DNA of 12,969 bases from assembly GCA_902490355.1 (NCBI GenBank), contig CABUDN010000070.1:1-12969 (forward strand). Direction: 5' to 3'. Shown in pieces: positions 7,953-12,969 of the stretch (the stretch's first letter is position 1; each line of letters opens with the position of its first letter). This DNA is from an uncultured Oscillibacter sp. GTDB lineage: Bacteria; Bacillota; Clostridia; Oscillospirales; Oscillospiraceae. The position numbers were made by a program, and so were the translations under genes. The notes beneath the pieces were generated by a model that was given only the letters and a program-made list of their open reading frames with translations, was not told the origin of the DNA and ran no database searches.

Positions 7953-8043
7953 CCTTCCTTGAGATGTAAAAAACCGATTTTTTCCACAGGGAAAAGGACG
8001 GATTTATTGAAGTGCGCAAACGGTTTCGAAAAGTGATGAGAAT

Positions 8044-8057
8044 TGCATTCTGCATTC
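8044..8057. repeat. Tandem TGCATTC repeat in the AraC-gene leader
   Basis: TGCATTC occurs twice head to tail at 8044-8050 and 8051-8057, and the inverted GAATGC occurs at 8081-8086. These lie about 80-95 nt downstream of the predicted transcription start. Direct repeats of this size are used by AraC-type dimers, so autoregulation is possible but unproven. A perfect 10-bp palindrome, CTTGATCAAG (8103-8112), is nearby. Confidence 0.35.
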
Positions 8058-8144
8058 AAGATTCTGGGTTTCCCGATGAAGAATGCGCGGAAATTCAAAT
8101 CACTTGATCAAGAAAAAACGCTGCGAAAATCAAAAACTGATATC

Positions 8145-8173
8145 ATTATAGCACCTTAGGAAAAGAATTTCAA
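8145..8173 (-). promoter_or_regulatory. Predicted sigma-A-type promoter for the AraC-esterase unit
   Basis: Read on the - strand, TTGAAA (8173-8168) is followed after exactly 17 nt by TATAAT (8150-8145), preceded by TGC as in an extended -10. Transcription would start near 8138, giving a leader of about 218 nt before the regulator start codon. It lies just past the terminator of the aldolase gene, so the regulator and esterase form a separate unit. A TGATATCA palindrome covers the predicted start site. Confidence 0.8.
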
Positions 8174-8189
8174 TCCCGGCTCGACAGAC

Positions 8190-8225
8190 AAAAACACCCT
8201 CCCGCTTACACGGGAGGGTGTTTTT
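8190..8225 (-). terminator. Strong intrinsic terminator after the aldolase gene
   Basis: A 15-bp stem, with the core CACCCTCCCG / CGGGAGGGTG flanked by five A and five T, and a 6-nt loop starts seven bases after the aldolase stop. On the - strand the T-tract directly follows the stem. It ends the permease-dehydratase-aldolase unit. The symmetric A/T flanks would also let it act on the + strand. Confidence 0.95.
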
Positions 8226-8231
8226 ATGCAA

Positions 8232-9125
8232 TTAGCGAATGCCTTCTTTGGCCAGCAGTTCCAGAATGCGGGCGTCATCCTCAATGGTGGCGTTGGGCAT
8301 GGGGAAGGTACCGGCGCTGGAAGAAGCAATGCCGCGCAGCTTAATGGCCTCCTTCAGCACGGGGAGGAAGGGGCTGCGGATGGAATAGAGATCCATCAGG
8401 CGGTCAATCTTCTGCTGACCCAGAGCAATGCCCTCCAGATCGTTTTCACGGAAGGCTCTCACCCACGCGGAGGTGATCTCAGGCACCAGGTTGCTCAGGG
8501 CTGCAATGCAGCCGTTGCCGCCGGACATCACGTTGCGGGCGAAGTTGTCATCAAAGCCGGAGTAAATCTCGAAGGAGGGGACGCGGCTCTTGACAATCTT
8601 GATCAGCTCCCGGGTGTGATCCATGCCCATGATGGTGTCCTTCAGACCCACGATGTTGGGATGCATCAAAGCCAGCTGCAGCACCGTCTCGGGGGGGATG
8701 GTGTAGCCGGTGTTGTCCGGGAAGTTGTAGATGTAGATGGGACCGTGGATCTCCTTGGCCAGCCGGTCATAATACTGCAGCAGGGCCTCGGGACCAAAGT
8801 GGAAGTAGTAGGGAGGCAGGATCATGACGGCGTCGGCACCGGCGTCCAGGCAGTAGTTGGAGAAAGAAACGATCTCGTTGGCCACCATGCTGGAGGTACC
8901 GATGATCAGCTTGGTGCGGTGGGCAACCTTTTCGATGGCAAAGCGGGCCATCTCCCGGCGCTGCTCCATATCCATGGCGAAGAACTCACTGGAGCTACCC
9001 TCCACCAGGATGCCATCCACACCGTTTTCAATCAGATTGTTGTACAGCCGCTCCTGGCTGATGAGGTCCAGAGTGCCGTCCTCATTGAACAGGGTAATTG
9101 CGGGAACAAGATAAGCCGCATTCAT
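8232..9125 (-). CDS. DapA-family aldolase, probable 2-keto-3-deoxy sugar-acid aldolase (YagE/YjhH type)
   Basis: A class I (Schiff-base) TIM-barrel aldolase expected to split a 2-keto-3-deoxy aldonate into pyruvate and an aldehyde. The 297 residues match the family length. Lys162 in GLKDT is the Schiff-base lysine, and Tyr133 in IYNFPDNTG is the catalytic tyrosine. The pyruvate-binding loop is GSSSE (43-47), against GTTGE in dihydrodipicolinate synthase. The YNFPxxTG and late LPVLKEAIKLRG blocks resemble E. coli YagE/YjhH rather than DapA. The dehydratase upstream and GntP permease in the same unit favour sugar-acid breakdown over lysine synthesis. The start at 9125 has AAAGGGAAG six bases upstream; a frame open further upstream lacks a good ribosome site. 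Substrate chain length is undetermined. Confidence 0.88.
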   Translation of the reverse strand: MNAAYLVPAITLFNEDGTLDLISQERLYNNLIENGVDGILVEGSSSEFFAMDMEQRREMARFAIEKVAHRTKLIIGTSSMVANEIVSFSNYCLDAGADAVMILPPYYFHFGPEALLQYYDRLAKEIHGPIYIYNFPDNTGYTIPPETVLQLALMHPNIVGLKDTIMGMDHTRELIKIVKSRVPSFEIYSGFDDNFARNVMSGGNGCIAALSNLVPEITSAWVRAFRENDLEGIALGQQKIDRLMDLYSIRSPFLPVLKEAIKLRGIASSSAGTFPMPNATIEDDARILELLAKEGIR

Positions 9126-9240
9126 AAAGTGCTTCCCTTTCTTAATCGTATTCTGTTTTGTGTCGGAATGTTGTTTCGTACCGGTCCGCTTGGGCCGGGA
9201 TCCTTTTTTGGATGTATTGTTGGCCATGGGGGGCGGTGGA

Positions 9241-10962
9241 TTATTCCAGACCGCCGCCCTGCATGGCGGAACGGGCATGCTCGGTGTACATGCGGTAGAA
9301 GCCCTTGCGAGGCTCGCGGGGGATGATGCCCTTTTCAGCGCGCTTGGCCAGCTCGGCAGTGGCCTCCTCCACCGTGCAGGGAACACCGTGGATACCGGTC
9401 ATGTTGATGGTACGGTTGGCCACGCTGTAGGAGACCAGGTCGCCCTCCTCCAGGAACGCGATGGGACCGCCGGCAGCAGCCTCGGGGCTGACGTGGCCGA
9501 TGGCGGCACCGCGGGTGGCGCCGGAGAAGCGGCCGTCGGTGATCAGAGCCACAGAGCCGTTGATCCGCTCGTCGCAGCAGATGGCCTCGGTCGTGGCGAC
9601 CATCTCGGGCATACCGCAGCCGCGGGGGCCCTCATAACGGACGATGATGACCTCGTTGGGATTGATCTTGCCCTTGGCCACAGCATCATAGGCGTCATCC
9701 TCGGAGTTGAAGACGCGGGCCTTGGCATTGACGACCTCACGCTGATCCTCAGCGCAGGCGGCATACTTGACCACGGAGCCGTCGGGGGCGATGTTGCCCT
9801 TGAGGATAGCAACGGAGCCCTTCTCGTGTGCCTTCTCCACGGGGAAGATGACCTGATCGCGGGTCAGGCCGTAGTTGGCCAGGTAGCCCAGGTTGCGGTC
9901 GAACCAGTTGTCCTTCTGCAGGTCTTCCAGGTTCTCGCCCAGGGTCTTGCCGGTGACGGTCAGCACGTCCAGATCCAGCATATCCCGCAGCATCCACTGC
10001 ACCATGGGAACGCCGCCGGCGAACCAGAAGGACTCGGTCAGCTGCGTGCCGGAGGGATAGATGTTGCCGATGTGAGGCACCTGGTGGTTGATCTCATCGA
10101 ACAGCTCGATGGGCAGCTCATAGCCCATCTCACGGGCGATGGAGGGCAGGTGCAGAGTTGCATTGGTAGAACCGCCGATGGCGCTGTGGATGATGATGGC
10201 GTTGCGGAAAGCGGCGGGGGTCATGATCTTGCTGGGGGTGATGCCCTTTTCGGCCAGATCCATGATCTGACGGCCGGCCTGACGGGAATACTGCAGCAGA
10301 TCCCGCATGGTGGCAGGCACCAGGGCGGCGCCGGGCAGAGTCAGGCCCAGGGCCTCAGCCAGGCACTGCATGGTGGAAGCGGTGCCCAGGAAGGTGCAGG
10401 CGCCGACAGAGGGGCAGCCGGTGAGCTTATAGTCCCGGACTTCCTGCGGGGTAATGGCGCCGTCGCGCTTTTCACGCAGGGAGATGTCGCCGGCCACGAT
10501 GGAAGTGGTCATGTTGGGGCCGGGACGCATGGAGCCGCCGGGCATGAAGATGGTGGGGATGTCCAGACGGGCAGCGGCCTTGAGGTGAGCGGGGATGGAC
10601 TTGTCGCAGCTGGAGGCCAGGATCATGCCGTCCCAGGGCACTGCGCAGCCGTGGATTTCCACCATGTTGGCGATGGCTTCCCGGGAGGCCAGGACGAAGT
10701 TCATGCCGTCGTGGCCCTGGGTGCAGCCGTCGCAGATATCGGTGGCATAGTACTTGGCAGGCTTGCCGCCTTTTTCATACACGCCGTAGACAGCCTGCTC
10801 CACCATCTGATTGAGGTGATAGCTGCCGGGGTGGGAGTCGCCGTATACGCTCTCCACCATGATCTGGGGCTTGGTAATATCAGACTCGTCCCAGCCGGTA
10901 CCCATTTCCAGCGCATCAAACTGCGCCCAGAAGCGTCTTTCATTCAAGCTCTTCTGAATCAT
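9241..10962 (-). CDS. IlvD/Edd-family dehydratase, probable aldonate (sugar-acid) dehydratase
   Basis: Iron-sulfur dehydratase expected to convert an aldonic acid to its 2-keto-3-deoxy acid. Of 573 residues, the metal-site region CDGCTQGHDGM (77-87) includes Asp78, SCDKS (118-122) carries Cys119, and GCPSVGACTFLGTA (182-195) carries Cys189. The late block DGRFSGATRGAAIGHVSPEA is diagnostic of the family. CDGxTQGxxGM and CxFLGTA resemble the E. coli xylonate dehydratases YagF/YjhG more than housekeeping IlvD, but this protein lacks their roughly 80-residue C-terminal extension. Dihydroxy-acid dehydratase for branched amino acids is less likely given the GntP and aldolase neighbours. The ATG at 10962 follows AGAGGA with an 8-nt spacer. 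The 115-nt gap to the aldolase gene holds no terminator. Confidence 0.9.
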   Translation of the reverse strand: MIQKSLNERRFWAQFDALEMGTGWDESDITKPQIMVESVYGDSHPGSYHLNQMVEQAVYGVYEKGGKPAKYYATDICDGCTQGHDGMNFVLASREAIANMVEIHGCAVPWDGMILASSCDKSIPAHLKAAARLDIPTIFMPGGSMRPGPNMTTSIVAGDISLREKRDGAITPQEVRDYKLTGCPSVGACTFLGTASTMQCLAEALGLTLPGAALVPATMRDLLQYSRQAGRQIMDLAEKGITPSKIMTPAAFRNAIIIHSAIGGSTNATLHLPSIAREMGYELPIELFDEINHQVPHIGNIYPSGTQLTESFWFAGGVPMVQWMLRDMLDLDVLTVTGKTLGENLEDLQKDNWFDRNLGYLANYGLTRDQVIFPVEKAHEKGSVAILKGNIAPDGSVVKYAACAEDQREVVNAKARVFNSEDDAYDAVAKGKINPNEVIIVRYEGPRGCGMPEMVATTEAICCDERINGSVALITDGRFSGATRGAAIGHVSPEAAAGGPIAFLEEGDLVSYSVANRTINMTGIHGVPCTVEEATAELAKRAEKGIIPREPRKGFYRMYTEHARSAMQGGGLE

Positions 10963-10997
10963 AGATAATCTCCTCTTTATAAAAATGTATATCAACA

Positions 10998-11034
10998 CAA
11001 CGGCAGTGCCGAAAACAGCGCCCGGATGCCGTTG
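10998..11034. repeat. Inverted repeat upstream of the dehydratase gene
   Basis: CAACGGCA (10998-11005) is matched by TGCCGTTG (11027-11034) across 21 nt. The left arm overlaps a smaller palindrome, CGGCAGTGCCG (11001-11011). It lies 36-72 bases before the dehydratase start, where either a regulator site or an mRNA hairpin would fit. Confidence 0.45.
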
Positions 11035-11141
11035 GTTTTTCCGGTGTGAAAAGGAACAAAGGGAAAGCTCGTCCGCCGGAGAGGGGGACTCTGCGGAAAA
11101 GCGCTCAGAAAATATGTGTTCGGGATGCCTTGGGGAAAGAC

Positions 11142-11180
11142 GACCACCGCCGCCGCCATGCAGGCAGGGCGGCGGTGGTC
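11142..11180 (-). terminator. Terminator-like GC-rich hairpin after the GntP gene
   Basis: A perfect 13-bp stem (GACCACCGCCGCC and its complement) with a 13-nt loop lies 101 nt after the permease stop. On the - strand it is followed only by GTCTTTCCCC, a weak T-tract. It may end part of the transcription and so separate permease from enzyme levels. Confidence 0.6.
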
Positions 11181-11238
11181 ATTGAATGCGGAAGGGCTTG
11201 CTCGCAAACCAAATGATAGGATTAAAGAATGCGCTGCC

Positions 11239-11267
11239 GGATGAGACGGCTGTTGGCCGCCTCATCC
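11239..11267 (-). promoter_or_regulatory. Stem-loop just downstream of the GntP gene
   Basis: In the message, GGAUGAG pairs with CUCAUCC, then a G-U pair, then CGGC with GCCG around the loop CAACA: a 12-bp stem starting 14 nt after the permease stop. There is no T-tract. A role in 3'-end protection of the permease message is plausible. Confidence 0.5.
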
Positions 11268-11280
11268 AGACACGGGAACA

Positions 11281-12690
11281 TTACATCACACCGAGCATGA
11301 TGAACACGACACCGGCGATACCGGCGAAGACACCGGCAACACCGCCGACCAGGGTGTTGTACTTGAAGGTACGAGGAGCATCCATGTTGAACATGGACAT
11401 GCTGACCCACCAGCCGGAGTCGTTGACGTGAGAGACGATCATGGTACCGGCACCGATCATGACGGCGCAGGCAACGGGGGTGATGCCCAGGGAGCTGAGC
11501 ATGGGCAGGCACAGACCGGCGGCGGTCATGCCGGCGGTGGTACGGGAGCCCACAGCGCACTCCATCGCGGCGCCGATGACGAAGGGAACCAGCATGCCGG
11601 GGAAGCCGGTAGCGGCCACGACGTCACCGAGCTGGGTGGCGGCGGGAGCGTCCTTGATGATCTGAGCGAAACCGCCGCCGAAGCCGGTGACGATCAGGGG
11701 GATCAGAGCGACTTCCAGAGCCTCGCTGACCCAGCCGTTGAACATCATCTGGAACAGGCTCTTCTCGCTCTTACCGCTGGTCTGGTTGTAGTTGGCCAGG
11801 GTCTTATCCTTGTGGGAAACAGCCAGCAGCCAGCCGCAGACCACGCCGATGAACATAGCGATGTTCCGGGCACCGATGATGTCCAGGAAGGTGCGGACGG
11901 GATCGCCCTCGGCCATGGTCATGTCGGCGAAGGAAGCCAGAGCAATCAGAATGACGGGCAGCAGGATGGGGGACATGGCGGCCAGAACGTTGGGCAGACC
12001 CTCTTCCTGGATCAGCAGGTCGCGGTAGTCGTTGCTCTTGGCCTCTTCCACACCCTCGATGTACTCGGGCTTGGGAGGATAGTAATCCTTGGCAGCCCAG
12101 CCGCGCATCAGGAACCAGGTGATCAGATACGCAATCAGGGAGCAGATAATACCCCACAGAATGACCAGGCCCAGGTCAGCGCCCAGCAGGACGGACACGG
12201 CCAGGATGCCGGGGGTGGGGGGAACCATGGAGTGAGTCAGGTTCAGGGGCAGAATGGTCATGGAAGCCATCAGGCCCATGGGCTTGTTCTGACGCTTGGA
12301 GATGATGGCGCACAGGGGGCTGATCAGAACCATGGTCACATCACCGAAAACGGGAATGGACATGATGTAGGCAGCCATACCGGTGGACAGCTCCAGGTTC
12401 TTGCCGCGGAACAGCTTGATGAAGAAGTTGACCATGGACTTGGCGGCGCCGGAGTCACGGATGGAGCAGGCGATGATAGAACCAAAGATGATGGTCATAC
12501 CGATGCTGCCCAGAGTGGAACCGAAGCCGTTGGCAATGGTGGTGATGGTCGTCAGCGGGCTGTTGCCCAGAATGGAGCCGCACAGCATGCCGCCGACAAA
12601 CAGGGAGATGACGGGGTGGACGTTCAGCTTGACGATGAGGAACACCAGCACCGCAATGGAGATGATGATCGCCAAAACGAATTGCGTCAT
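11281..12690 (-). CDS. GntP-family sugar-acid permease
   Basis: A 469-residue inner-membrane transporter of the gluconate:H+ symporter family, expected to import the aldonic acid used by the enzymes encoded downstream. The sequence is a run of hydrophobic helices starting at residue 2. Family landmarks are IPVFGDV (112-118), LTHSMVPPTPGILA (151-164, like the HGFLPPHPG motif of GntP) and GAGTMIVSHVNDSGWWV (413-429). Length is close to the usual 440-460. The start at 12690 follows AGGAGG (12706-12701) with a 10-nt spacer. The frame stays open to 12879, but that part is structured leader without a ribosome site. GntP members also carry D-serine, fructuronate and other acids, so the substrate is inferred from context. 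Confidence 0.92.
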   Translation of the reverse strand: MTQFVLAIIISIAVLVFLIVKLNVHPVISLFVGGMLCGSILGNSPLTTITTIANGFGSTLGSIGMTIIFGSIIACSIRDSGAAKSMVNFFIKLFRGKNLELSTGMAAYIMSIPVFGDVTMVLISPLCAIISKRQNKPMGLMASMTILPLNLTHSMVPPTPGILAVSVLLGADLGLVILWGIICSLIAYLITWFLMRGWAAKDYYPPKPEYIEGVEEAKSNDYRDLLIQEEGLPNVLAAMSPILLPVILIALASFADMTMAEGDPVRTFLDIIGARNIAMFIGVVCGWLLAVSHKDKTLANYNQTSGKSEKSLFQMMFNGWVSEALEVALIPLIVTGFGGGFAQIIKDAPAATQLGDVVAATGFPGMLVPFVIGAAMECAVGSRTTAGMTAAGLCLPMLSSLGITPVACAVMIGAGTMIVSHVNDSGWWVSMSMFNMDAPRTFKYNTLVGGVAGVFAGIAGVVFIMLGVM

Positions 12691-12736
12691 GATTGTAGTA
12701 CCTCCTAAACTTTTAACATGGCCACTGGGGATGCCT

Positions 12737-12901
12737 GCGGCTGTTCGCCATGGCCGGAGCGACAGCCGCCCGGGGAATGGGGTGGAAATACCACGCCATT
12801 CCGGACTGATGGATGGCGTGCCACATAGCACGTCATACGTCCGCCGGAGGATCAAAATCCCGTGTTGCCACGGGATCATCTTCCCATACCACCGTGCGGA
12901 C
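12737..12901 (-). promoter_or_regulatory. Structured leader upstream of the GntP gene, possible cis-regulatory RNA
   Basis: The DNA from 12691 to 12969 has no convincing gene. Read as - strand RNA it offers GUCCGC/GCGGAC (12901-12896 with 12844-12839) enclosing AUCCCGUG-GCAA-CACGGGAU (12876-12857). Next come CGUGC/GCACG (12832-12817), CACGCCAU/AUGGCGUG (12820-12792), and GCGGCUGU/ACAGCCGC extended by three inner pairs (12769-12737). The second and third hairpins overlap at 12817-12820, so they cannot both form. The first hairpin is followed by UUUU. No known riboswitch consensus is recognised, and no promoter was found to the window edge. Confidence 0.5.
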
Positions 12902-12969
12902 CTGTTACACTTCCCTCCCTTTTCTCACATTCTCTCTTCTCTTTGGTGCAAGCCGATTGGTTGGTATTC

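Larger units (their letters stand above)
10963..11280 (-). other. 318-nt intergenic region between GntP and dehydratase genes
   Basis: No protein gene is convincing here. Reading in the operon direction there is first a hairpin at 11267-11239, then a GC-rich terminator-like hairpin at 11180-11142, and close to the dehydratase gene an 8-bp inverted repeat at 10998-11034. A short AT-rich stretch (10975-10998, TATACA and TATAAA words) precedes the ribosome site, but no good -35 element is spaced from it. Confidence 0.6.

Noticed and set aside
7904..8098. A 64-codon - strand frame in the AraC-gene leader, as a possible upstream regulatory ORF.
   Set aside because: It begins with TTG, has no ribosome site, runs past the regulator start codon and has no recognisable composition.
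8232..9125. Annotation of the aldolase as dihydrodipicolinate synthase (dapA) for lysine synthesis.
   Set aside because: YNFPxxTG, GSSSE and the late block resemble YagE/YjhH, and the neighbours are a GntP permease and a sugar-acid-type dehydratase rather than lysine genes.
9160..10968. A 602-codon open frame on the + strand opposite the dehydratase gene, and similar long antisense frames at 8226-9326 and 11428-12708.
   Set aside because: They lie opposite well-supported genes and read as glycine-, histidine- and aspartate-rich low-complexity protein with no recognisable domain. They result from the strong codon bias of the sense genes, which avoid codons that would read as stops on the other strand.
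12839..12901. T-box leader, suggested by AACAGG and GGUGGUA words in the GntP-gene leader.
   Set aside because: The conserved T-box core continuing into ACCGCG and a proper antiterminator/terminator pair are absent, and a sugar-acid permease is not a T-box target. The resemblance is a few words only.
12839..12901. tRNA-like element: a GUCCGC/GCGGAC closing helix and an ending that resembles a T-arm.
   Set aside because: The span is only about 63-65 nt, there is no anticodon arm with a 7-nt loop, no GGTTCRA T-loop and no CCA end.

Overview
The window is chromosomal DNA with a visibly GC-rich, C/G-ending codon style, strong AGGAGG-type ribosome binding sites, lipoprotein-type substrate binding and intrinsic terminators. 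Together with the gene families present, this suggests an anaerobic gut Firmicute, most likely a clostridial lineage of the Oscillospiraceae type. That placement is inference from style, not from a marker gene. I see no rRNA, tRNA, CRISPR array, transposase or phage gene.

Left half (1-6100, + strand): a six-gene operon. It encodes a family-5 lipoprotein binding protein, two permeases of the DppB/DppC type, two short ATPases of the DppD/DppF (or NikD/NikE) type, and a DUF3810 membrane protein with an HExxH motif. From the first permease onward each stop overlaps or nearly overlaps the next start, so the DUF3810 protein is translationally coupled to the importer. A hairpin sits between the binding-protein gene and the first permease gene. 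The operon ends at a perfect 32-bp palindrome that serves as terminator for both strands.

Right half (6141-12969, - strand): two transcription units read toward the centre. The distal one runs GntP-family permease, then IlvD/Edd-family dehydratase, then DapA-family aldolase of the YagE/YjhH kind, ending in a strong terminator at 8190-8225. This trio is the gene set of a non-phosphorylative aldonate pathway: sugar-acid uptake, dehydration to a 2-keto-3-deoxy acid, and aldol cleavage to pyruvate plus an aldehyde. The proximal unit has its own good sigma-A-type promoter at 8145-8173 and encodes an AraC-family regulator followed 39 nt later by an EstA/FrmB-type serine esterase. The regulator is the natural candidate to control the sugar-acid genes. 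The esterase may free or process the substrate, but that is a guess.

The least explained non-coding DNA is the roughly 280 nt upstream of the GntP gene. It can form four strong hairpins, two of them mutually exclusive, on the permease mRNA. The 318-nt gap between the permease and dehydratase genes and the roughly 220-nt leader of the AraC gene also carry inverted repeats.
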